A stretch of 23,294 nt of DNA from Ectocarpus siliculosus (Eukaryota > Sar > Phaeophyceae > Ectocarpales > Ectocarpaceae): assembly GCA_000310025.1 (NCBI GenBank), contig FN649744.1:1833306-1856599 (forward strand), written 5' to 3'. Shown piece after piece: positions 1-10,200 of this stretch. The position numbers and the translations under genes are program-made. Position 1 is the stretch's first letter; each line of letters starts with the position of its first letter. The notes below the pieces were generated by a model that saw only the letters and a program-made list of their open reading frames with translations, was not told the origin of the DNA and did no database searches.

Positions 1-425
1 ATAAAATTTTTTGGCACTTCTTTTCCCCTTCTTTTGGGGCTTTTTGTCCCCCCCTTTTACCCCCATTTATGGGGTTGTTTTTTTGGTTTTTTTTTATTTT
101 CCCAAATTTTTCCTTTTCACCCCTTTTTTTTTTTTTTTCTTTGGGGAGTTCTTTTTTTTCTTTCTTGTAAAATTCCCCTCCCCAAATTATGGGGGTTTTT
201 TTTTCTCCGGTTTTCCCACAGGGAAAGGGGGTTTTTTCCCCTTTTTCTTTTTTCCAAGGGTGGGTATCCTTTTTCCCCCTTTTGGGAAATTCCAGTTCCC
301 TTCCTGAAAATTCAATTTTCAGTTTTTTCGCATAGTCAAGGGGCCCTTCAAAAAAATTTTTCTTCCTTTTCCTTTTTTTAAATTTCCGTTATTTCTCAAA
401 GGGTTTTCCTTTTGGTCCTTTTTTC
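1..425. other. Low-quality contig end, no gene
   Basis: This stretch is made of uneven T, C and G homopolymer runs with almost no ordinary sequence complexity. It stops at an 18-base G run at 426-443, after which normal genomic sequence begins. The pattern is that of degraded capillary read ends beyond a homopolymer. Short open frames here (11-307 and 34-381 on the plus strand) are rich in Phe and Pro simply because of T and C runs, and they should not be annotated as proteins. Any remaining exons of the minus-strand sulfotransferase gene would lie in or beyond this part. Confidence 0.85.
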
Positions 426-443
426 GGGGGGGGGGGGGGGGGG
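426..443. repeat. Poly-G tract (18 G)
   Basis: An uninterrupted run of 18 G separates unreadable sequence on the left from good sequence on the right. Its length may be inaccurate. Confidence 0.9.
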
Positions 444-549
444 CACCGTCAGTAGAAGTACCACCTCAACCCGTTCTACATCTATACCGCGGCCGCAACA
501 GAGATGGCGCGACAAACACATGGACGAACCGTCCCTTCCTTCTACTCAC

Positions 550-629
550 TTGAGCCAGCTATCGTCGTTCATCATAAGCTCGATGTCGCGGGCCTTTCTC
601 CGGGCAAGCAGCGGTATTCCGTTCTTGCC
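550..629 (-). CDS. Sulfotransferase exon 3 (residues 217-242, then two bases)
   Basis: This 80-base exon has acceptor TCACAG and donor GTGAGT. It starts in phase 0 with GKNGIPLLARRK and ends after SWL plus AA, so the last codon (probably Lys) is split in phase 2. The intron before it is 291 bases. The next exon is not visible in the remaining ~105 readable bases. Confidence 0.75.
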
Positions 630-3520
630 CTGTGACACGAAGAAAAAAACGCCACGTGCGCTATTATAGTTACCATCGCGGCCACCCTCCGTTGGTAAGA
701 TCCCGGTACAAAGGGTGCCGGGAAGAAGAAAAAACGAGATCAAAATGGCAAGCCACGTCGGCGAGAAACGCACCTTCCCAAGGGGTAGCATCGAGGGTTA
801 TATGCGTTGTTTGGGAAACACGGCTGCGGCAATGGAAGAAAAAAAAATAGTGCGCGGCGGTTAGGACTTGCTGCGATCGAACGAAACCACCGGTAGCAGA
901 TGCAGCACCCACCCCCTCACCTGGTCGTGTATTGGTCCCGTATCCCAGTCCGGTATCCCGAGCATCCATCTCAGCGTCTTCCGCCATTCCGCACAAGCCA
1001 CCTTGGAAACCCGGGCCCGCGCGCGAGAGAAGAACAACACAGCAGGATTCGGGACGAAATCTGGTCAAAACGGGGCTCTCGCGGAAAGCACACAGGCGGT
1101 GCCAGAGCGGTGGAGGGTATTGTTTTCAACCAGGCAGCTGCGATCACGCATCTGCCGCCCACCCCTGTCTAAATGTGCCACGCTGCACGTGCATCCGACT
1201 CAAGACACACCGTGCCTACGATCCAACGGGATGGAAAATAAATCCAGCTCAGATCCGGCGCTCTTTTTTCTCGCCCGCGGGGGCAGGGATCCATATCCGC
1301 CTGCCTGAGGTACGCAGCAGAAGACGCGGTGGAATAACATCCACGCCTTCGTCGGCACTCGACGCTTAATCTTGAGTTGCTCCAGGGGCTTTTGATGTTG
1401 AAGGTTGGACACTGTCGCAGGGTTGTAAACGTCGGCACTTCACGCCTATTCTCGTCTTGGGGGATTAGACGTTGGAGGTTGGATACGGCTTCCAGGGTTG
1501 TTGTCAACGCTTGCGGCAGTAGCACGGTGCAACTGTAGCAAAAACATAATTTTTGCTGATGCTATGGATTCATTGCTAATCTATCTCAGACTCTTTTCTT
1601 CGATAGAGATGGATTCGTTGGGTCATATTGATGAAATAAAAAAAAAGATCTAGAGGTCAGGCCGGTGGTGTCGTCGTGTCGTTTGGGACGGCGGTCCGCC
1701 GCTCAAAAACGGAACACATCCCAGCAGCCAACCGGCACCGCCCCTTCCCCCCTGCGAGGAGCCCTAAGGTTGAAAGTGGCAACGTACACCACACAAGCAC
1801 AGCCCCGAGAGGGAGCAAATTTTTCAGCGTGCTCACCTGCATCTCTACACATACGCCGTCAGCTGTCGTTCATACAGGTCGAGCTTTGATACAGCAGGTC
1901 GAGATCCCTCCCGCGCGCGAGAGAGGTCGCTTCAGAAACAATGCTGCTGTTGGAAACATTGTCTCTTTGGCAGCCATTGTTGCTGCTGCTTCAGTTAAGT
2001 GTTGTCTTCATCTTATCTATTCTGGGCGCCTAGTCTAACACACCTCTCGATGCACCGAGCCGGGGTTGCACAGAGGGCGATAAAGGAGGCTGTTTCGCCT
2101 CCGCCTTTCCTCCTGCCGTTCTTGCCTTAATACTTTCAACCGCGAGAACGTTCAGCATCCCCTTCCCTCTTTCTAGGTTGTGATAGTTATGGTTGGAGAG
2201 ACGTGCCGGCGGGTGCAAGTGGTGAAAAGTGCTATCTGCCGACAGATCATTTTTCAACCGGAGTCGGGTGCAACTGGGTTGAGGAGGAGGTCTATATGTA
2301 GGTGACATCTTCAAGTTCTGCAATGCTCCCAAAGTTTTTGCTGCACCTGTCGCTGCGCCGATGCCTGCGGCCGCAAAAGATAGATACCGACTGGTGGTTG
2401 ATCGAGGCTCAGGTTGCTTTTACTATGTAAACATCTACGATGCTCTTGTGTGCACTCCGTACATGTGCGTACCTGTACCTACACAAGTGTACCCCCCCGC
2501 TCAGACGATGTAGACAACGCCTACGTAGTTTGACTTGTCGTTCCAAAGTTACGCAGAAAACGAAGACAATCAAGGTTCATCGGTGTGCAAATGTGAAGCG
2601 CGAAGTATGTAGAGAGGATGGCCACTCGTTCTGTTGTGCAAGCTGTAGAGTGGTGGCCATGCGTCAACCATGAGCGTAGTACGCTCACACCGCGCATCCG
2701 AAGTTCAGAATCCTTTCTCTCGCCGACAACGGAGAGATGAGAAAAATAAGGTAGCAGTTGCAGGTCCACCTTGGGCACGGTGAACGCCACCACCAAAAAG
2801 TAACAAGCCTACAAAGACTGCAACCAAAAACAATCCAGGTGATGCCGTCTCTCGAAACACCGGCCACTGCTGCTGCCTCAACCTCCGTCTCTCTCCGCTG
2901 GAACGGAAGCATATGCTATACAAGTATACACGACAGCAGGCACATCATCTCACCTTGGCTATCGGACAGTAGATCATCCCATCGGCCGGGACGTACATCG
3001 CCGGGTGCATGGCACCCGACGACCGCACGCGCATCCAGTGAGCCGCGTTCGCCCTCCCTTCCCCCCCCGCGCCGTCCGCTCCCTCCAGGAACGGCAGCTC
3101 TGGCACGATGCTGCTGTTGTCTCCGCCGCCGTCGTCATTAAATCGTCGGTAGCTGCCCGGGCCACCTGGGCGTTGCCCGGTGGGTACGGGGCGAAACAAC
3201 GCAGCAACTGCCAGAAGAAACGATACCCCCAGGACCGAAACAGCGAAGCGACGTATGCGTTTTGATGGTGGCAATGGCGGCGGAAGGGGTGGTGGTGGTG
3301 GTGGTGACGGCGTCTCGCTTGCTGTGCTATTGGCGGCGCCGTCTTCTTGTTGTTGAACGGCGGCGTCGCTGCTGCCGCTGCTGCCGTGGTTGCTGCTGCA
3401 GCAGTCGCCACCGCTTATGCTGTCACCGCGTCTCCGCTGCTGTTGGTGTTGGCGGGCAGACGAAGGCCGGGAAGATCGAGGCTGCAAAGACGTCATCGAT
3501 TCCGAAGTGATCCGGGCCAT
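550..3520 (-). CDS. Golgi-type carbohydrate sulfotransferase, 3'-partial (exons 1-3)
   Basis: Three exons on the minus strand join in frame: 3520-2954, 1001-921 and 629-550. The product is a type II membrane protein expected to move a sulfuryl group from PAPS to a glycan in the Golgi lumen. Residues 1-86 are a low-complexity cytosolic tail rich in Ser, Gln and Pro. KRIRR at 87-91 is followed by one membrane helix at about 92-109 and a luminal stem. CPIAKVACAEWRK at 185-197 matches the 5'-phosphosulfate-binding loop of the Sulfotransfer_2 (HNK-1 type) family. Exon 3 ends NDDSWLK, which in this family usually lies just before the RDP-containing 3'-phosphate-binding segment; that segment is not in the readable sequence. 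About half of the catalytic domain is missing at the contig end. In brown algae such enzymes are candidates for making sulfated fucans, but the substrate cannot be read from sequence. Confidence 0.8.
921..1001 (-). CDS. Sulfotransferase exon 2 (residues 190-216)
   Basis: This is an 81-base, phase 0 to phase 0 exon with acceptor CCAAG and donor GTGAGG. It begins VACAEWRK, which completes the PAPS-binding loop started in exon 1, and ends in GPIHDQ. It lies 1952 bases beyond exon 1. The join was chosen because it restores the family motif exactly and keeps the frame. Confidence 0.8.
1351..1507. repeat. Diverged tandem repeat, two copies of ~75-80 bases
   Basis: Copy one begins GTCGGCACTCGACGC at 1351. 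Copy two begins GTCGGCACTTCACGC at 1431. Both continue with a GA/GTTGGAGGTTGGA-like block and end in CAGGGTTGT near 1422 and 1501. Several substitutions and indels separate them, so the duplication is old. It lies inside sulfotransferase intron 1. Confidence 0.75.
1537..1649. repeat. Dispersed hairpin-plus-arm repeat, copy 1
   Basis: A hairpin with arms AGCAAAAA and TTTTTGCT (1537-1557) is followed by a segment running from ATTCATTGCTAATC through CAGACTCTTTTCT and GATGGATTCGTTG to an A-rich tail. The same segment recurs at 21914-22005, about 20 kb away, with roughly 85-90 percent identity by eye. No coding potential is conserved between the copies. Confidence 0.75.
2954..3520 (-). CDS. Sulfotransferase exon 1 (residues 1-189)
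   Basis: The start at 3520 has G at -3 and G at +4, a better context than the second Met (residue 9). The exon encodes the cytosolic tail, a proline tract (about 71-85), a basic stop-transfer flank, the membrane anchor (about 92-109), a glycine-rich stem with one NSS glycosylation sequon (135-137), and the first half of the PAPS loop ending YCPIAK. The frame hits a stop two codons later, so the GTGAGA donor directly after the AAG codon must be used. The exon ends in phase 0. Confidence 0.8.
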
Positions 3521-4293
3521 CCCGACAGCAGTAAAGGGGTGGTAAAGCCTTGTGTTGTGTGTCTGCTGCTGCTGCGGTGTCTATCTCCGTCTCTCTGCTC
3601 TGGCCGGTCGGGCGGGGGCCAAGCAGATACCCAATATCACAATTCCACGAAACCGCGAAACCCCCTTGAAACGCTCTGCGCGCGCGCGGTTCCTGTGTCT
3701 GCTCTCCAACTCACACAAAAAAAAGGCTTGTTAATTATTCGAGCTGCACCAGAGACTGACTGAGTGTCCCTCTCACGCTGCTCCGCGTAGAACGCCAAGA
3801 GAGTGGGTGCCGGAGACGACACGGCAAGACGGGCTAAGCCGACGCCTCGAGAGCTTTGCATTCCCCGACGAGTGTGGGGGAGAAAGCCGCCGTGCGGTTG
3901 CGATTTTTTAGCAGGAGAGCACAGGAAGAGAGAGAGAAAAGGAAACGAACGACTTTAGGGGTGGAAGAGGAGAGCCAAGGCCACAATTACGGGCCGAGCA
4001 AGGCGTGGATCGAGGTGACAAGAGGAGAAGAACCAACACCTCTGACTTGCTTCTCGGTTAGCGGCGTCGGAACAGGCTCGCACGGAGAACGGACGGACAT
4101 ACCCGGGCGTGGCTGGGCAAACTACACCCCGCCGCCGTTCGACCGACCAACAACACAAGCGAGCGAGCGAGAGAGAGAAAGAAAAAGGGAGTTTTTTTTT
4201 GTTGTTGGGAGAGAAGCCGCGCTGCAGGAGCTTCCTTCCGGCAAGAAGCGGAAATAGAGCGGCAGCTGCAGCCGACGGCGAGCAGCCATCATC
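3521..4293. promoter_or_regulatory. Divergent intergenic region between sulfotransferase and Gbeta
   Basis: The two start codons point away from each other across 773 bases, so both promoters and both 5' leaders must lie here unless there are upstream non-coding exons. No TATA box is evident at a convincing position. The Gbeta side has a purine-rich GAGCGAGC and GAGAGA tract at 4160-4191, and its start codon sits in ATCATGG (A at -3, G at +4). A plus-strand frame at 4109-4306 would be an upstream ORF overlapping the Gbeta start if the transcript begins before 4109. The transcription start sites are unknown. Confidence 0.5.
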
Positions 4294-4533
4294 ATGGCGG
4301 ACATGACCGAGAGGCTGGCGGTGGCCCGCAAGAAGGCGGAGGCGCTCAAGTCCGAGATAGCCAAGGCGCAGAACGACAAGAAGGACTGCTCCATCCAGGA
4401 GGCGGCGGCGCAAATAGACCTAAAAAACCTCGGGCCTGGCCTGAAGGCCCGCCGTGTCCTGAAGGGGCACTTCGGAAAAGTGTATGCCATGCACTGGTCG
4501 GGGGATAACCAGAACCTGGTTTCGGCTTCGCAG
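4294..4533 (+). CDS. GNB1: Gbeta exon 1 (residues 1-80)
   Basis: This 240-base exon encodes the coiled-coil helix ([20 protein letters not shown] onward) and most of WD1, ending LVSASQ. The donor is GTGAGC. The first ATG is in a strong context and gives the family's normal N-terminus. Confidence 0.95.
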
Positions 4534-7224
4534 GTGAGCTTGCATCCCCGTGGTCGTTGCGGTGGGGCCGCCGCCGCTGGCTGGCTGCGAACGAAGTGTG
4601 CCGGTTGGGATGAATCGCAGTCTGCTTCTGCTGCTGCTGCTGCGTTGTCCTCCCTCTTGGCTCTGATTGTGGTAGCTAGTCCATTTTTCCATTTTTTTTT
4701 TTGCTCTTTTGTACCAAGGGCCCACCCTCCCGCTCACACACAATCAATTTCGGCAGTGTTTTTCTGTTCCGTGGTGTGTATATGTGCGTGTATACTGCTT
4801 TTTTCTGATCCGATGTTGTTTGGGCACATGCTGGAACGAAGCTGTTTCCAGCCTTGCCCCCCCTCCCTGCCACATGGCACACTCAAAGTGCTAGGCGAAG
4901 GGTGTGTGCTGTACCGCAGCCGAAAACTTTCGGAGCGCCTCTCACCAGCAAACAACGCAAACAACAAGGAGTAGGGATGCATACGTAGCTTGCTTGGGAC
5001 CGCCAGCGGCGCGTGTCTCTGGAAATTAGTTTTTTCAGAAATCGATCGGTGCTTCTGTCCTCTCCCCTCGCTATTTTCTTGTTGCACACGGCACACAAAA
5101 AATCATCAATGTTGTCTCGATTGAATGGAGAGAGAGGTTGATTGCACAACAATGCTTCAGCAGTATGTAGTAGCACAGAGATCGCCGGGTGTGTTGCAAT
5201 GCCCTGGGGTTCGGCCCGGTTGCATGGACAGGGCGGATGCGTACGACATACGGCGGTTGCCGCTCGCAGAGGATGCTGCTGATGACAGCAAGCAGTCAGC
5301 CGAGATGATGCCGGAGAGAGAGAGGACGGATTGACAGCAATTAAGGAGATACATGGATACACCACCCCGTTCGCCACACCTCCTCTCAAGCACACGGAGA
5401 TAGAAAAACTTGCCCGGACATGACGCCTTTGCCAGACACAAACGCACGTCCCGCCTCCCGCCGCGGGGCAAGCTGCACGCCTCATTTTACCGCTTGCCGC
5501 GTGTTGCCTGTAGTCACACCTTTCCTGCCCTGTGCACGTATGCACTGCCGTGCATGCCGACCGAAACAATCGATGTCTACATGCGGAGTACAACCAGTCC
5601 CCGAACAAGTCCCCGAGTGTATAAAAAGTGCGAGGGTGGGGAGGGGGGGGCGCAGACCGAAACGGCCGGCAGCGCGAATACTACCGAAGAGACAAGATCG
5701 TAGTTATAGATCACACATGAATACAAATAATAATGTGTGATATGACTTGGAATCTACAGGCCTCGATTATGTACAATTGCCCAAACGAAAAACCCTCTCT
5801 TTTTTTTTTTTTATCACCAACAGTCCCTGGGGAAGTGTAATCTACAAACCAACGCGTGAATATCATAGATATTGACAGCTTTTCAAGATGAACACATCCG
5901 GAGGCGCGCCTGCCTGCCTCTTGGTGCAGCAGTTCCGAAAGAGCGACCAGAAGACATGACACGCGCACACACCGCTTGTCAGCTGAAGAAGCAACAAACG
6001 GCGTGTGTGGGTGCCCAGAGTCGTTACGCCTGACTGGTAGGCATGGAGTACGATCCCCTTTTAAGGTTTTGAGGCTCCAAGGTTGGCGTACTTTCTAAAA
6101 AAGGTTGGCAAGCGTTCATTTCACCACACGTGGTAGTCGTGTCATTCCAGGTGGGTCAGGGCTACTAATAGTACATTTAAAACTTAAACCTGTGCCTACG
6201 GTATTTTGTTTGTTGGAAAGCCTCGTCGACACTCCACACACACCTACAATAGCAGAGGCGCAGGAAACATTTTTTTTTCTCATGTTTTCTCCAACCGTAT
6301 TATGCATACTTTTGTAGATACTCGGTGGCATGACACACGGAGTGGATACACAACGACGGCTTGCGTATTTAAGAAGTAGAGGTCGGTCGCATCCGCCGCA
6401 GAATTCAACCACTGGTGGTGGGTACAAGTGTGGTACAGCACAAACAGCGCGATACGGTGTGCTCCATGGTGGCGTTATTTTCAACTCGGAAGCCATGCGC
6501 AACGACACCTCCTCCTTAAGGGTGCATGCTTTCGTTATCCACGGCGCGTGGGGCAGCACCTTAGTCCCCCATGTATTGTCCATGATTCATACGCCGCGAT
6601 GCTCCTCGCTGGGTACAAGTCAGCTGATTTCCTCTACAATTCTTGTCTATGACTGACTTAAAAGAATATGCATTCTCAACGAATAGTCCATAGACGAATG
6701 CAGAAGCTTTGGAAGCTGACCAACCACGGCTGTCTTGGTTTTTAGTTCTATGCCTTCTTGGTTGAAATTGTTGGGTAATCTCAACGTGGACACATCATCC
6801 AGGAGGGGTAGGGGGGGGTGCTTGCCCCCGGACCGCCCGCGTCTTTTGTGACCCATGCCTACACCGTGTACCAAGCAAGGGTGTAGGATCGTGTAGCAGC
6901 ACCGTCAGCGAGTTCCTGTTGATACTAGGCAGGGCTTGGTTTATGGCAGGCAAGGCGGCTGCAGGGACGCGACTGAGCCAGTCAGCTAGGGGTGGTGATG
7001 CGCTCGCCATGGGTTTATGACGAAACTACTGTCGCTCGTGGTAACGCTTCACTGCTGTTGTGTGTTTCTTTAGTTGGCATCGACCTCGCTGACCGGCTGA
7101 CCAATGAAGTGACGCCAGTCTTCTTTTGTGTGTGTGTGTGAGTGAGCATCCCGGTGCTCCCGTGTGTCCTTATCACTCGCGGAGTGGCCCCCCTGCTGCT
7201 GATGATGACGATGGCGCTGTGTAC

Positions 7225-7257
<33 letters not shown>

Positions 7258-10200
7258 GTGTGAGCGTAGGACGGAAAGCTGATCATCTGGAATGGCTACA
7301 CAACAAACAAAGTCCAGGCGATTCCGCTTCGTTCTTCGTGGGTGATGACGTGCGCCTTCGAGCCGACGCAGGTGGGTTTCGTTAGTCTACGCAGCAAAAT
7401 TGATCAAGCAAACATATGGGATAAAGTATTGAATCCGTGCTTTGGGGTTAGGGTTAGGGTTAGGGATACGGTCTGCGTGCCCCCTCCCTATTCTTTTCTG
7501 GATACTCTTCAAATCCTGCGTAGGCGGTCCGTGGGGGTCTTTCACGGTTTTTAACCGACCAAGTACCGTGCTGGTGTCGTCGTTGCTGGTGTGGTAGTTT
7601 AGCGTCATTGTGGCGGGGCTGGTGCTAGTCGTTGTGTTCTGAAGCGGTCGTCGTCGTAGATACCGTGCATGTCGGCGCTATCTTGTACCGACTCTGACGC
7701 ACGTTCATTTCGATGCGCTTTGACGGTTGGTTGTATGCATATTTTTGTTTCAGTTCGTCCCCAATTTTCAATTTAAAACTCTTGTGTAGAATACCATGCC
7801 ACGACAGCAGAGTCCCGGCACCATCACCGCTGCCGATGACGCTGCCGCGGAATTGGTCGCGTTCTCGACCTCAAGCCACACGTACAAAACACCGAAGTTT
7901 CTCGCGCACGAACACACGACACATCTCACGACGAAAACGCACGGACGGACGGACGGACGGACGGACGGACGGACGGACGGACGATTGAGCAGGGCCGATT
8001 CGTAGCGTGCGGGGGGCTGGACAACTTGTGCTCGATCTACGAGCTCGGACAATCGACCGTGATGAGGGCCACGAGAGAGCTGGCCGCTCACGACGGCTAC
8101 CTGTCCTGCTGCCGCTTCGTCAACCAGGTAAGACCAAAGGCCGCGCTGTTCTTTCTTATTAGGAAAAATAAATTGTACACACACACACAGAAAGAGTCCC
8201 CGTTCGAGATGTACACCCACAGTCGAAGGGGATGTGTTGGAGTCTTTTCAGTGAGTGGAGGAAAACCGGCTGGGTACTGGACTTATTTCGAGTATATATT
8301 AAGTCCATATAGTGATGATTTATTTCAGTGTACTAGCTGGTGCTAAGTACAAAAACATCTGAACAGGTAACCTGCATTTTACATTACGTCCCCTTTAGTT
8401 CTCTACTGGTTCTTTGTTGCGGCACGCACGCAAACGTGGTGCAATTCACCGCTCCAGTAGTGGATGCGGACGAAACCACCCCAGGGTTGCTGTGAATTTT
8501 ATTTACTGCGCCAGAAATCTTCCGTACCTAGAAATCAATCGTGAACACTCGCCAACCGGGCAGGAACAGATGGCGCGCTGTTCTCGCGCTGCGTGCAACC
8601 GCTGAAGTTTGTGGATAGGGACTACACCACCCCAGGGTTGCGGTGACTTTTTACCCGCCCAAGACAATTTTCCCTGCCTACGAGATCAATCTTATCACCT
8701 CGGTGTGTTAGATTTTCACCACCAAATTTGAAGTAGATACATACGTGCGTGTTGTGGTTTCCTTCCCCGCCCACGCCGGTACGTCTCGTGCTGGAGCCGC
8801 CCTTGGCTTGGTTTTTGGTTTTTGGCTGGCGTGGGGGGAGCGCGGATGGTATGAGTGTGGTATGCACATTCTCGACCTGTAGGACCGGATCGCGTGTGTT
8901 TGCCGTCCATGGTTTGGGTCGCGGTGGAACTCCGGAGGGGGGGGGGGAGGGGGAGGTGTCCGGATGGGGGAGGGAGCGCAGTCCGTGCGCGAACAGCAGT
9001 GGACGAGGGAGGGAGGGGGCCTCAGCGATATACCTGCGAAAAAAGAAGACTGCCGCTGTGCTTGCTGTATCATAGGAAAATCCGAAGGACTCCTGTGTGC
9101 GTTTCCCCCACCCCCAGGCTGGGCGCCGCCCCCCCTCCCGAAGAGGGGCCGCAGCGTGGGAAGGTAGACCCGGGGCGTCGAGAAAGAGAATGGCAAGCAC
9201 GAGATGAAGGCAGAGATACCCTGTCCGGCACAGTAGGAGACGACGAGGCCGCTATTAATAGATGGTGTTTGCAGAGATTTGGACGCCAGTTTGGAGCTAG
9301 ACTAATTTTCGTTGTCCCGCTCCGCTTCTCTTCTGAGCCTCTCCTTCTTTCCTACTCTGCCGTTGCCCCCTCCCCTCCCCCCCTCGTTTTTTTGCTTGTT
9401 CTCCGCAATGGCGGTGTGTTGGTGCGGACGGGCCTGCGCTTGGTGCGGCTTGTGCCCGGTGGCGATGGTGATGCTGGTGCTGGTTTGTGCTGCTTCTGGC
9501 GATGCTGGTGGCGTCGGCGATGGGCCATGTTGTTGCTGCTGATGGAATTGGCGCAGGAGTCTATCCTTACCTCCTCCGGAGACAGCACTTGCATCATCTG
9601 GGACGTGGAGATGGGGGTAACGACGGTACGTTACGTTCGCTTGATTTTTTTTGTTTGTGTATCTTTGCCTGCTCGTTGTCGTCAATTATGTTTCTCGGTT
9701 CATGACCAATGGGCACGTGCGGACATGTTTCGTATCTGGCGCAGCTTTGTGTTTCTTTTGCGTATTTTCACTTGCCGTGTCATAGAAGCGCAGGAAAATC
9801 TTGTTGTGGTCTAGAGTATACATGTACTCACACGTTGTGCCTGCTTGCAGCCACGATTTTTTTTGCATACGCTACTTTACGTGTACAGTTCTGAATCAGC
9901 ACCGCCGAAGCAGCGGCGGCAAAATAGCCACACACCCCAACTTTCGCGGTCAACTTTGCTCGCACCTTGCGTTTGTAGGGCAGCATTGTATCTCTCTGAA
10001 CGTTGGTTAGGGCCTGACGTCTTCGCTTCACTACGGAATTTGTATGAAATTAAACTGGTCGCCGCGACTCGACGTTATTTGCTCCTCAGTGCCCGTTTCT
10101 GGCATGTGGGAATTGATGAGGAGTATCCGAGTAGTGCATGACTTCGCACGGGCGGTATGCCTATATTTGCCATCGTACACTGTACCAGTAGTGTTTTTTT

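Larger units (their letters stand above)
1002..2953 (-). other. Sulfotransferase intron 1 (1952 bases)
   Basis: This is a large GT-AG intron, inferred from the join that restores the PAPS loop. It contains a diverged tandem repeat (1351-1507) and a dispersed hairpin-bearing repeat (1537-1649). I read the minus strand through this interval looking for further exons and found none that continue the sulfotransferase fold. Open frames on either strand here, such as 2030-2332 minus and 1657-1842 minus, match no family I know. Confidence 0.65.
8128..9556 (+). other. Gbeta intron 3 (1429 bases)
   Basis: The intron holds the dispersed repeat and the duplicated ~90-base repeat, then a G-rich block (8936-9030) that could form G-quadruplexes in the transcript. 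The long plus frame 8855-9814 is an open intron read-through into exon 4, not a separate gene. The minus frame 8622-9200 lies opposite the G-rich block and is Pro-rich for that reason. Confidence 0.75.

Noticed and set aside
11-381. Two overlapping Phe/Pro-rich open frames at the left end
   Set aside because: They come from T and C homopolymers in low-quality read ends.
487-496. Overlapping SacII and NotI sites near the left end as vector sequence
   Set aside because: Flanking bases match no vector I recognise. Another GCGGCCGC occurs near 2368 in genomic sequence, so chance is sufficient.
3262-3763. Ala/Val/Arg-rich plus-strand frames opposite sulfotransferase exon 1
   Set aside because: They are antisense shadows of the Gln/Ser/Pro-rich N-terminal tail.
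4109-4306. Open frame overlapping the Gbeta start codon in another frame
   Set aside because: It is low-complexity with no domain. It could only act as an upstream ORF, and the transcription start is unknown.
4883-5608. 241-codon minus-strand frame in Gbeta intron 1
   Set aside because: Cys/Arg/His-rich with no recognisable domain or family match. It lies entirely inside an intron of a confirmed gene.
8855-9814. 319-codon plus-strand frame
   Set aside because: It is intron 3 read through into exon 4 and on into intron 4. Only 9557-9625 is coding, as Gbeta exon 4.
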